A stretch of DNA of 64,000 nt. Source: Citreicoccus inhibens (GTDB taxonomy: Bacteria; Myxococcota; Myxococcia; Myxococcales; Myxococcaceae). The notes under the pieces are model-generated. The model did no database searches, was not told the origin of the DNA, and saw nothing but the letters and a program-made list of their open reading frames with translations. Location of the stretch: the NCBI RefSeq assembly GCF_019039035.1, contig NZ_JAHNZT010000035.1, forward strand, positions 1 to 64,000, read 5' to 3'. Below, one piece after another: positions 1 to 8,492 of the stretch (position 1 is the stretch's first letter; each line of letters begins with the position of its first letter). The position numbers and the translations under genes are program-made.

Positions 1-1
1 G

Positions 2-538
2 GCGCAGCCTGTCGCCGCCGCGCCGGAGGCCGAGGCCCCCGCCGCCGCGCCGCAGCCGGCCCCGGCGCCCGCCGCCGAGCCCGTGCGCCGCTTCCGCGAG
101 CTGAACGACGCGGACCGCGAGAAGATGGAGCGCCTGGAGACCGCGGCCAACAAGGACCGCAGCCGGGCCGTGGAGCTGGAGAAGGAAGTGCGCCGCGTCA
201 AGGGTCGCGCGGACACCCAGCAGCGCATCTACGCCGCCACCAAGGGCGAGCTGGACCTGATGAAGGACAAGTACAAGGCGCTGGAGAAGCGCCTGAACCG
301 GACGCTGCTGGAGCGCGACCTGATTCGCCGGGCCATCCGTGACCTGGAGAAGAAGACGGGCATGCTCGCCGAGCGCACGGAGCTGACGCCCGAGGAGATG
401 GCCGCCAGCGATCAGCGCACCGAGGAGACCGCCCGCGTGCGCGCCGAGTCCGAGGCCCAGGCCGCCCAGGTCTCCGCCCCCACCGAGGCGCCCCCGGAGA
501 CCGAGGCCAAGCCCGCGGAGACGGCGCCCAGCGCCTGA
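2..538 (+). CDS. Coiled-coil protein, 5' end outside the window
   Basis: The frame is open from the first bases, so the true start lies upstream; a GTG at 83 is the first start-like codon inside the window but is probably internal. The visible 178 residues begin with an Ala/Pro-rich linker. A stretch of about 100 residues rich in Lys, Arg and Glu with hydrophobic heptad spacing follows, which reads as a coiled coil. The end is an Ala/Glu/Pro/Thr tail. I do not recognise a family. A strong terminator follows directly, so this is the last gene of its unit. Confidence 0.6.
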   Translation, partial: AQPVAAAPEAEAPAAAPQPAPAPAAEPVRRFRELNDADREKMERLETAANKDRSRAVELEKEVRRVKGRADTQQRIYAATKGELDLMKDKYKALEKRLNRTLLERDLIRRAIRDLEKKTGMLAERTELTPEEMAASDQRTEETARVRAESEAQAAQVSAPTEAPPETEAKPAETAPSA

Positions 539-567
539 TCCCGGACCACCCTCTGGGTCGTCCCCCG

Positions 568-597
568 CCCTCCGGCCCACTCGGCCGGGGGGCTTTT
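568..597 (+). terminator. Rho-independent terminator after the coiled-coil gene
   Basis: A 10-bp stem (568-577 with 583-592, one G-T pair, loop of five) is followed by a short T run at 594-597. It lies about 30 bp after the stop codon at 538 and separates this gene from the vgrG unit. Confidence 0.8.
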
Positions 598-709
598 CAT
601 TTGCGGGCCCCTGAAGCGCGCCGGAAAAGCGCCGGTGGCTGTGTATTGGAAGGTTTCACTCCTGGTAGCATGCGTGGCCGGTCGCAGGTGTCACGACAGG
701 GGGAGCCTC

Positions 710-3202
710 ATGTCACCCACGCAGAATTCACCCGCGTTCTCGCTGCGGGTGGGGCCTCATGAAGCCAAAGAGCTGGTGGTCCACCGAGTGGCGGGACAGG
801 AGGGCCTGAGCCGCCTGTACGACTTCACGGTCGACTTCGCGCCGTGGGCCGAGGGCCCGCTGGACGCGACGGCCCTGCCGGGCACCACGGCCCTGCTGAC
901 GGTGGAGCAGCCGCACGGCACGCCGCGCCACGTGCACGGAATGGTGTCCACGGTGGAGGCGCTCGGTCATCGCGGGGGGCGGTGGCGCTATCGCGCGCGC
1001 GTGGTGCCCACGCTCTGGCGGCTGACGCAGGTGAGCCGCAGCCGCATCTTCCAGAACAAGTCCGTGCCGGACATCCTCAAGGCCGTGCTGGACGCCGCCA
1101 AGGTGGAGGCGCGCGTCGCGCTCCAGGGCAGCTACGTCGCGCGCGAGTACTGCACGCAGTATCGCGAGTCCGACTTCGCCTTCCTCAGCCGGCTCATGGA
1201 GTGGGAGGGCATCTTCTACTTCTTCGAGCACAGCGCGGACGGGCACACGCTGGTGCTCGGCGACACGCCCAGCGCGCACCCCGAGCCCGCGGCCGGCGCC
1301 ATCCTCCCGGTGCGGCCCGCGGACGGGCGCGTGGAGTCCGGCGAGTACCTGGTCCACCTGTCGCGCATCCACCGCCTGCGCCCCGGCGCGGTGCACCTCA
1401 AGGACTTTGACTTCGAGAAGCCCGCGCTGGACGTGTCCGGCAAGGCCACCCAGGCCGAGGGCGTCCCGGCCCTGGAGCTGTATGACTATCCCGGCGGCTA
1501 CGTCGCGCCCGGCACCGGCAAGGCCACCGCGCGGGTGCGCGCACAGGAGGCAGCCCAGTCCGCCCTGACGCTCGACGCGGAAGGCGTGTGTCCGCGCGCC
1601 ACCGCCGGCCACTTGCTGGAGGTGGACGAGAGCGGCGGCACCCACGCGGGCCGCTATCTGGTCACGCAGGTGCTGCACCACGGCGAGCAGGCCGAGCGCC
1701 CGGGCAGCACCGAGGCGCTCGGCGGCGCCTACCGCAATCACATCCAACTCCTCCCGGAGAGCGTCCCCTTCCGGCCCCGGCGCCTCACGCCGCTGGCGCG
1801 CATTCCCGGCCTCCAGACGGCCACGGTGGTGGGCCCCGGCGGCGAGGAGATCCACACGGACCCGCACGGCCGCATCAAGGTCCAGTTCCACTGGGACCGC
1901 GAGGCGCAGGGCGATGACCGCGCCTCGTGCTGGATGCGCACCAGTCAGGCCTGGGGCGGTCCCGCCTGGGGCGCCAGCTTCACGCCGCGCATTGGCCAGG
2001 AGGTGGTGGTGCGCTTCCTGGAGGGCGACCCGGATCGCCCCCTCGTCGCGGGCGCCGTCTACAACGGCAACAACCCCACGCCCTACGCGCTCCCGGACGA
2101 GAAAACCAAGAGCACCAACAAGAGCGCGTCCAGCAAGGGAAGCCAGGGCTACAACGAGCTGCGCTTCGAGGACGCGAAGGGCTCCGAGGAGGTCTTCCAC
2201 CACGCGCAGAAGGACCAGAAGCTCGTCACGGAGAACGACAAGGAGCAGGAGGTGCGCGCCTACGAGGCCCTGCTCGTGAAGAAGGACCGCAAGCGCCGCA
2301 TCGATGGCAACCAGTTCCTCTCCGTCACGAAGGACGACGTGGGCATCGTCGAGGGCAACCAGACGCTGCTCGTCCAACAGAACCGCACGTCCGCCACCCA
2401 GGGCAGTCACAGCGAGCAGGTGGAGGGCAACCAGACCGTCACCGTGGCGGGCAACGAGCGCATCGACACGAGCCTCGCCTCCACGATGCTCGTGGGCGCG
2501 GCGCGCGCGATGACCATTGGCGGAGGCTACGTGGTCAACGTCGCGCTCGCGATGAACGAGGCGACGGGCGGCCTGCGCAGCCTCCAGATTGGCGGCGCGG
2601 CCACCGAGTTCATCGTCGGCACGAAGCAGGAGTCGGTGGCGAAGGACTTCTCCCGCAAGGTGGGCAAGGACTTCGTCACCGAGGTGAAGGGCACGCTCAA
2701 CCAGACGATGGGCAAGGACCTCGACGAGAAGGCCGGCGGCGACTCACAGCTCCAGGCGGTGGAGCTGATGTCGTGGATGGCCAAGACGTTCCAGGTGAAG
2801 GCCGAGCAGTTCTCCCTCATCGTGGGAGGCAACCTCATCCTGAGCATGGAGAAAGGCGGCGGCCTCCAGCTCTACGCCGAGAAGCTCACGCTCGACGGCA
2901 AGGAAGTGAAGATCAAGGGCGGCAAGGTGAAGAAGCTGGCCGCGGGCTCGCTCAAGTCCAAGAAGGAGAAGTTCAAGGACATCCAGAAGCTGGAGGACGC
3001 GAAGCCCGGCCCCATGTCCGTGCAGGTCAAGAGTCAGGACGGCAAGTCACTCGCCAACGTGAAGTACGAGATGGAGCTGCCAGACGGCACCGTGCGCAAG
3101 GGCACGCTCGACGGCAGCGGCAAGGCCGAGCTGAAGGACGTCCCCCCGGGCAACTGCCGCATGTCCTTCCCCGACCTGGACGCGGGCATCTCCAAGAGCT
3201 GA
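710..3202 (+). CDS. vgrG: Type VI secretion spike protein VgrG with C-terminal Ig/TTR-like extension
   Basis: VgrG trimers cap the Hcp tube of type VI secretion systems and carry effectors. The ATG at 710 follows a purine-rich site (gacaggggga) and gives 830 residues; an upstream in-frame ATG at 635 adds 25 residues without a good site. The gp27-like base domain fills about the first 370 residues (YCTQYRESDFAFLSRLMEWE). The gp5/OB-like part follows (HTDPHGRIKVQFHWDRE, GDPDRPLVAGAVYNGNN), then a repetitive beta-helix or DUF2345-like needle with EGNQT repeats. The last 65 or so residues resemble a transthyretin/carboxypeptidase-regulatory fold, which in other VgrGs recruits effectors. The LysM-amidohydrolase gene starts 7 bp downstream. 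No other T6SS core gene is visible, so this is an orphan vgrG cluster. Confidence 0.93.
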   Translation: MSPTQNSPAFSLRVGPHEAKELVVHRVAGQEGLSRLYDFTVDFAPWAEGPLDATALPGTTALLTVEQPHGTPRHVHGMVSTVEALGHRGGRWRYRARVVPTLWRLTQVSRSRIFQNKSVPDILKAVLDAAKVEARVALQGSYVAREYCTQYRESDFAFLSRLMEWEGIFYFFEHSADGHTLVLGDTPSAHPEPAAGAILPVRPADGRVESGEYLVHLSRIHRLRPGAVHLKDFDFEKPALDVSGKATQAEGVPALELYDYPGGYVAPGTGKATARVRAQEAAQSALTLDAEGVCPRATAGHLLEVDESGGTHAGRYLVTQVLHHGEQAERPGSTEALGGAYRNHIQLLPESVPFRPRRLTPLARIPGLQTATVVGPGGEEIHTDPHGRIKVQFHWDREAQGDDRASCWMRTSQAWGGPAWGASFTPRIGQEVVVRFLEGDPDRPLVAGAVYNGNNPTPYALPDEKTKSTNKSASSKGSQGYNELRFEDAKGSEEVFHHAQKDQKLVTENDKEQEVRAYEALLVKKDRKRRIDGNQFLSVTKDDVGIVEGNQTLLVQQNRTSATQGSHSEQVEGNQTVTVAGNERIDTSLASTMLVGAARAMTIGGGYVVNVALAMNEATGGLRSLQIGGAATEFIVGTKQESVAKDFSRKVGKDFVTEVKGTLNQTMGKDLDEKAGGDSQLQAVELMSWMAKTFQVKAEQFSLIVGGNLILSMEKGGGLQLYAEKLTLDGKEVKIKGGKVKKLAAGSLKSKKEKFKDIQKLEDAKPGPMSVQVKSQDGKSLANVKYEMELPDGTVRKGTLDGSGKAELKDVPPGNCRMSFPDLDAGISKS

Positions 3203-3209
3203 GGGCACC

Positions 3210-5591
3210 ATGAAGACCTATACCGTGCAGGACGGCGACACGCCCCACGGCCTCGCCTCGCTCTTCGGATTCAAGGACTGGAAGAGCATCTACGAGCACA
3301 AGTCCAACGAGGCGCTTCGCGGCAAGCGCGGCCCCAACGAAATCCAACCCGGAGACTCCGTCACCATCCCGGACGCGTTCATCGAGCTGCCCAGCGGCTC
3401 CAGCGCGACGCTGATGGCCTCGGAGAAGCTGCCGCTCGCGCCCGTCATCATCGACGCGCACATGCACATCATGAGCGGCAACTGCACGCCGTTCCCGGTG
3501 GCCTACTACACGCAAATCGAGCCGCGTGTGAGCGGACTCCTGTCCCCCGCGAGCTCGCGCAAGACCCTCAACGGAGTCGGCAAAGTATTCAGCTTCGTCA
3601 TGCCGTTCCTCGGCTGGTCCCCACGTGTCACGCTGAAGATTGGCGAGGACACCGTCGATCAGAACGACAGTGTGCCCGCGGTGTTCCGCAAGATGGACGC
3701 GGTGAAGGAACTGCGCGACTGCCGGCCATCCTTCCTGGGTATCTCCATCGTGCTGACCATGGACATGGATCTGTGCCAGCTCGATGGCTACAAGGGCTAC
3801 CCAGTCTACAGAGAGGCCCCGGCCAACGACTCGCGGACCTCGACTGGGTCGCCGGTGGCCACGCCCGAGGGGCTCCCTCCCCCGACTAACGGGCTGGGGA
3901 AGACTTCCTGTGACGCAAACACTCCAACCGCGCGAAAGGAAAAGAAGCGATACCTCTTCAATACCCGGCTCACCGGAGCCGTGGACGAGCGGCCTGATAC
4001 AGGTGTGGCGCACCCAGGGGAGTGGGGCCTCTTCGAGCAGTGGAGCGCGCAGTTGCTCGCCACCAAGGTGGCTTGCGCCGAGCACCCACTGCGCCTCATC
4101 CCCATGTACCATTACGAGCCGCGCCGATATTCTAAGTGGACGGGCCAGGAGAAGTCCTTCAAGGAGGCTTCGCTCGCACCCAACTGGGACCGGCCCTTCT
4201 CGCAGCTGGCCACCGAGTCGCAGGCGGGCATGTTCGCCGGCTTCAAGATGTACACGTCGCAGGCGTATCAGCCCATCGACCCGCACGTGCCCAGCCTGGC
4301 GAAGTTCTTCGCGCGGTGCGCCCAGGAAGGCGTGCCCATCATGACCCACTGCACGCCGTCCGGGCACTTCACCCATGATCGCCGGCTCTATATCGACCTG
4401 GACCCCGCGGCCGCGGACACGCTCAGCCAGACGGACAAGGACGCGTACCAGGACGGGCGCAAGAAGCGCGATGCCTACCTGGATGCGAAGGAGGTCCACA
4501 CCCAGAAGGAGAAGACCTTCAAGGACTACTGCGCGGAGAAGGGCCTGGCGCTGAACCCGTACCTGTACCAGCAGCACGGCATGCTCGCGGCCGACATGGG
4601 CGTGATGCTCCCCGCCGAGTATTGGCAGTACTACGGCGAATACGAGGACGCGCGCACGGCCATGAACGACGCGGGCGAGGACTACGAGCGCATCGCCCGC
4701 TCGCTGCGCAACCACGAAGAAATCTCCGCGCGCTACAAGCGGGCGAACAAGGACCTGGCGAAGATGGACCAGGATCCCCCCCTGCGCTTGAAGTACTTCA
4801 AGGAGAAGCACCTGCATCCGGAGGCGTGGCGTCCGCTCCTGGAGAAGCACCCGAAGCTCAAGCTGTGCCTGGCGCACTTTGCCTCGGACACGTGCCTGTG
4901 GTCGCACTACCTCAAGGACGAGAACGCGAAGTGCCGCGACCTGGATGATGTCGAGTACGAGAAGAACTGGGTCACGTCCATCGTGGACCTCTGCGACAAG
5001 TTCGAGAACTTCTACACGGACCTGTCGTACCTGCCGCTCCTGGAGCCGCTGGTCCCCTATCCCGCGCGCTCCAAGCAAGAGGAGAAGGCGCTGAGCAAGA
5101 TGGTGAAGGACAAGAAGCTGCCGCTCATGTGGCAGGGCCTCGCCAAGGCGTGCAAGGCGAACAAGAAGATGCTGACGAAGATCATGTTCGGCAGCGACTG
5201 GTACATGATCCTCGCGTCCAAGAAGAGCTACTCGAAGTGGTATCAGGAGACCATCGAGGGGCTGTCCTACGTGGAGAAGGAGCTGAACCTCCCGCGCAAG
5301 GTGAACCTCTTCTACCAGTTCGCGGTGGTGAACCCGATGCGCTTCTACCGGCTGCCGCTCATCGCGGACAACCTCAAGGCGGGCATCGAGGCCTTCGTCA
5401 ACGACGCGCCGCTGACCGAGGAGGAGAAGGAGGAGCGCTTCTCGCAGACGTCCGAGCGGATGACGCGCAACTACCCCATCCTGAAGAACCTCGCGGCGGT
5501 GCTCGAGAAGGTGGAGAGCGCGTCGGGAGACGACAAGGGGCGGCTGTACCTGGATCAGGTCCGCTTCGTGAACGTGGTGCCCACGTCGTGA
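3210..5591 (+). CDS. LysM-amidohydrolase fusion, candidate T6SS cargo effector
   Basis: The protein has 793 residues. Residues 1-54 form a LysM-like module (TYTVQDGDTPHGLASLF, ending IQPGDSVTIPD). The rest carries the metal-ligand pattern of the amidohydrolase_2 type TIM-barrel hydrolases: H84 and H86 in DAHMH, H380 in MTHC, H556 in LAHF and D663 in GSDW. All five ligand positions are filled, so an active metal-dependent hydrolase is likely; the substrate is unknown. A charged helical insert lies between H380 and H556. There is no signal peptide. Its position 7 bp after vgrG suggests a spike-delivered effector. The LysM part could bind peptidoglycan or dock on the spike. A housekeeping amidohydrolase that happens to sit here is the main alternative. 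Confidence 0.72.
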   Translation: MKTYTVQDGDTPHGLASLFGFKDWKSIYEHKSNEALRGKRGPNEIQPGDSVTIPDAFIELPSGSSATLMASEKLPLAPVIIDAHMHIMSGNCTPFPVAYYTQIEPRVSGLLSPASSRKTLNGVGKVFSFVMPFLGWSPRVTLKIGEDTVDQNDSVPAVFRKMDAVKELRDCRPSFLGISIVLTMDMDLCQLDGYKGYPVYREAPANDSRTSTGSPVATPEGLPPPTNGLGKTSCDANTPTARKEKKRYLFNTRLTGAVDERPDTGVAHPGEWGLFEQWSAQLLATKVACAEHPLRLIPMYHYEPRRYSKWTGQEKSFKEASLAPNWDRPFSQLATESQAGMFAGFKMYTSQAYQPIDPHVPSLAKFFARCAQEGVPIMTHCTPSGHFTHDRRLYIDLDPAAADTLSQTDKDAYQDGRKKRDAYLDAKEVHTQKEKTFKDYCAEKGLALNPYLYQQHGMLAADMGVMLPAEYWQYYGEYEDARTAMNDAGEDYERIARSLRNHEEISARYKRANKDLAKMDQDPPLRLKYFKEKHLHPEAWRPLLEKHPKLKLCLAHFASDTCLWSHYLKDENAKCRDLDDVEYEKNWVTSIVDLCDKFENFYTDLSYLPLLEPLVPYPARSKQEEKALSKMVKDKKLPLMWQGLAKACKANKKMLTKIMFGSDWYMILASKKSYSKWYQETIEGLSYVEKELNLPRKVNLFYQFAVVNPMRFYRLPLIADNLKAGIEAFVNDAPLTEEEKEERFSQTSERMTRNYPILKNLAAVLEKVESASGDDKGRLYLDQVRFVNVVPTS

Positions 5592-5613
5592 ACGTCGCCT
5601 CGGAGTCCTCCGC

Positions 5614-6672
5614 ATGCCTTCCGCACCCTTGACGCTGGGCCAGAGCGTGCCCTTCCCCGCCGCGGCGAAGCGATACGCGTTGCCGGTGACGGCCGAGCAG
5701 CTCGCGCTGGTGATGCCCACGCCCCGACCGGGCAGCGCGGCGGTCATCCTCTTCGACGAGACGCTGCGCCTCATGGAGCTGGGCGACTCCTCCGCGCACC
5801 TCACCAAGGTGGAGCGGGGCTACCTGCCGCAGGTGTCCGGCGGCAGTCTGCAAGGCATCGCGCCCGCGGTGCTCCCTGACTCGTGCGCGTACCTGCAGAC
5901 GCGGCTGCTCGTGCTCTACGACCTGGCCAAGCGCGAGCATCAGCTCCACATGGCGGCGGACACCATGGAGGAGATGCCCATGACGGCGCGGTGGCTCTCC
6001 GTGGAGCCCAAGCGCATCGCGGTGGTGGTGCGCGACCTCACGAACTACCTGGACACCGGCAAGGCGGACTTCCGCCTGCGGGTGCTCGACCTGAGCGGGC
6101 TGGAAGCCGAGACGGTGGGCCAGCTCGACATGGGCACCGACGGCGGCTTCGTGTGGGACGCGGGCCATGGCGTGTTGGTGCTGCGCAAGGACAACCAGGT
6201 GCAGGTGCTCGGCCCCACGCTGAAGGGCCCGGTGGACCACCCGCTGCCGCGCGCGCTCGCGGGCCTGCTGTCCGCCAGCATGCGGTTGGATCGCCTGCGT
6301 CTGCACCCCACGCGTCCGCTCGCGATCTTCACCGTGGCGGGCCTCACCCCGGCGGACAAGGACGTGGGCGGCCTGTGGCGCGCCACCTGGGACGAAGGCG
6401 AGGCGAAGCTGGAGCCCCTGGCGCGACTGTCTCCCCTGGAGCGCGTGAAGCTGGGCGAGTTCTCGCCCGACGGCGGATGGATCTTCTACACGCAGACGGA
6501 GCCTGGGCCCGCGCGCCTCTATGCCCAACAGGTCGTGGACACGGTGGGGCCGCCGCACCTGCTCGGGCCGCTGGAGGACGTGAAGACGTTGCTGTGGACG
6601 CGCGCGCCGCTGGCGCTGGCGGCCATCTCGACGCGCCAGCAGCAGATCACCCGCTGGGCCTTCCCGAAGTGA
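5614..6672 (+). CDS. Propeller-like cytoplasmic protein, candidate immunity or accessory protein
   Basis: A protein of 352 residues that starts 22 bp after the LysM-amidohydrolase gene and so is probably co-transcribed with vgrG. I recognise no named family. The sequence is beta-rich, with recurrent short strand patterns such as FSPDGGWIFYTQTE, typical of WD40 or TolB-like propellers. It has no signal peptide and no membrane segment, so it should be cytoplasmic. Being the last gene of an effector cluster is the classic place for an immunity protein, but this is inference. An adaptor or chaperone role is equally open. The next gene is convergent. Confidence 0.6.
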   Translation: MPSAPLTLGQSVPFPAAAKRYALPVTAEQLALVMPTPRPGSAAVILFDETLRLMELGDSSAHLTKVERGYLPQVSGGSLQGIAPAVLPDSCAYLQTRLLVLYDLAKREHQLHMAADTMEEMPMTARWLSVEPKRIAVVVRDLTNYLDTGKADFRLRVLDLSGLEAETVGQLDMGTDGGFVWDAGHGVLVLRKDNQVQVLGPTLKGPVDHPLPRALAGLLSASMRLDRLRLHPTRPLAIFTVAGLTPADKDVGGLWRATWDEGEAKLEPLARLSPLERVKLGEFSPDGGWIFYTQTEPGPARLYAQQVVDTVGPPHLLGPLEDVKTLLWTRAPLALAAISTRQQQITRWAFPK

Positions 6673-6691
6673 AGGCCCGTCCCCGCCCGCG

Positions 6692-8341
6692 TCAGTCGCG
6701 CGGCGGGGGCATCACCACCAGCGCCTCGACGGGGAACCGCGAGGCGTCCTGGCTGTTGTCCACCCCGCCCACCACCAACACGGAGCCGTCCGGCAACACG
6801 GTGCACGTATGCTTCCAGCGAGGCTGGGGCAGCGGCGGCAATGACAGCGCCACCGAGGCGCCGTCCGCCTCGGGCTGCACCCAGTCCGCCTGGTCCACTG
6901 CGCGCATGATGCCATCCTCGTCCGGGCGCGAGCCGCCCAGGACGAGCACGCGCCCATCCGGCAGCGCCACCGCGCAGACGTTGGCGCGCGAGGCGAGGTT
7001 GGGCCCCGCCGCCACGCCTCGGAACCCCTCGTCGCCCACGTCCAACAGCTCGGAGGCCGCGACGGTGCGCGCCCGCTGTCCGGTGGCGACCTGGCCGCCC
7101 GCCACCAACAGCCGAGGTCCCTCGGACAGCGCCCGCCCCAGCCACGCCACCGCGGCGCCCGTGCGCGGCACCTTCAGCGAAACGCCCTCGCCCTGAGGCG
7201 CGAACGTGCCGTCCACGAAGGAGAAGGTCGGCACGAGGGCCTGCACCTGCCCGCCCTCGGAACCGCCCACCAGCGCGAGCGTGTGCCCATCCGGGAGCAC
7301 CGCCAGCCGCCCGTCCGCACGCGGCATCGGCGTGGGCACCGCGAAGCCCTGCCCCAGCGCCGAGTCAAAGCCCTCCGCCGTGCCCACCGTCGAGCCATCC
7401 GTGTTGACGCCGCCGACGAACAGCACGTGTCCCTCGGCGTCCACCGCGGCCGTGTGGTGGGAGCGAGGCAGCCCCAGCGACAGCGCGCTCACCGTGCCCT
7501 GGGCCACGTCCAGGAGCACGGCGCTCCGCAGGGACTCGGGGACGATGCGGGTGCCCGCGTCCATCGCGCCTGCATCCGGGGAGCCCACGCCCGTGGAGCC
7601 CGCATCGAAGGGCCCTTCGAGCGGGCCGCCCGCGTCGGCGACACCCGCGTCGGAGGGGCGAATGCCCGAGGCGCCCGTGTCCCCTCCCGCGAGGAGCACG
7701 CGCCCATCCGGCAGGAGCGTCGCGGTGTGGAAGGCGCGAACGCCCACGTCGGGCGCGGGGGAGAAGGTCCCCTCGTGCGGATCAAAAACCTCGGCCGAAC
7801 CGAGCCCCTTCGTGGTGCCATCGCCCACGTCGAGGTAGCCACCGGCCACCAGCACGCGGCCATCCGGCAGCGCCGTGGCGGTATGGCCCGCGCGCTGCGT
7901 GCCCGGCACGGCGCAGCCCGTGGGGTTGCTCGCGACGTTGGCCGCGGCGAACTCGCCCACGCGGCGCAGGAAGACGCGCACCGCCACGCGCCCCGTGCCG
8001 CTCTCTGGAACATCGAACGGCGCCGAGCGCCCGAGCGCGACGCTCACCGGGTGGGCCCCTGGTGAGCCCACATAGCCCCGCACCTCCAGCACGCGCGCGC
8101 GCCCCGCGGGGACCTCGGGCACGTCCTCGGGGGCCCAGCGCACGGTGCCGAGGTGCTCGCGCGGCGCCATGTCCGGCCCGCTGACGCGGAAGGACAGGTG
8201 CGTCACCCCGTCGAGCGGCGCCGTCCCAGTGCACGCCGTGGTGATGAGGTCCAGGTCGGTGGCCGCCTCGCGCGACCCGCACGCGCAGAGGGAGGCCACG
8301 AGGGAGGCGGGCAGGAGCCAGAGGAGGGTTCGCGCGGACAT
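6692..8341 (-). CDS. Kelch-repeat lipoprotein
   Basis: A protein of 549 residues that begins with a lipoprotein signal peptide; the lipobox is LCAC and the lipidated residue is probably C21. At least five Kelch-like blades follow, seen as recurring LPDGRVLVAGG-type motifs with downstream paired aromatic or glycine residues, so a beta-propeller anchored to a membrane is expected. A low-complexity insert rich in Asp-Ala-Gly (around SPDAGAMDAGTRI) breaks one blade. Such Kelch lipoproteins are numerous in myxobacteria and generally have no assigned function. The gene is monocistronic and convergent with the vgrG unit. Confidence 0.8.
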   Translation of the reverse strand: MSARTLLWLLPASLVASLCACGSREAATDLDLITTACTGTAPLDGVTHLSFRVSGPDMAPREHLGTVRWAPEDVPEVPAGRARVLEVRGYVGSPGAHPVSVALGRSAPFDVPESGTGRVAVRVFLRRVGEFAAANVASNPTGCAVPGTQRAGHTATALPDGRVLVAGGYLDVGDGTTKGLGSAEVFDPHEGTFSPAPDVGVRAFHTATLLPDGRVLLAGGDTGASGIRPSDAGVADAGGPLEGPFDAGSTGVGSPDAGAMDAGTRIVPESLRSAVLLDVAQGTVSALSLGLPRSHHTAAVDAEGHVLFVGGVNTDGSTVGTAEGFDSALGQGFAVPTPMPRADGRLAVLPDGHTLALVGGSEGGQVQALVPTFSFVDGTFAPQGEGVSLKVPRTGAAVAWLGRALSEGPRLLVAGGQVATGQRARTVAASELLDVGDEGFRGVAAGPNLASRANVCAVALPDGRVLVLGGSRPDEDGIMRAVDQADWVQPEADGASVALSLPPLPQPRWKHTCTVLPDGSVLVVGGVDNSQDASRFPVEALVVMPPPRD

Positions 8342-8492
8342 GGAGGGCCCACGCTAGCAGGCCCGCCCCCCAGGGGAGCGCGGGCTGTCAGGCCAGGGCC
8401 CCCGGAGCCCCGGGAAGTGGACGGATGACTTGCGCTTGGACGCTGGGGCGCGTAGCGATGACGTTCCACGGCCAGTCCCGGCCGGCTCCTGA

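Noticed and set aside
728-2410. A 560-codon minus-strand frame opposite vgrG
   Set aside because: Composition is typical of an antisense shadow, and vgrG on the other strand is certain.
710-6672. Prophage tail module instead of a T6SS cluster
   Set aside because: No tail tube, sheath, baseplate or lysis genes surround vgrG. Neighbours are ordinary chromosomal genes.
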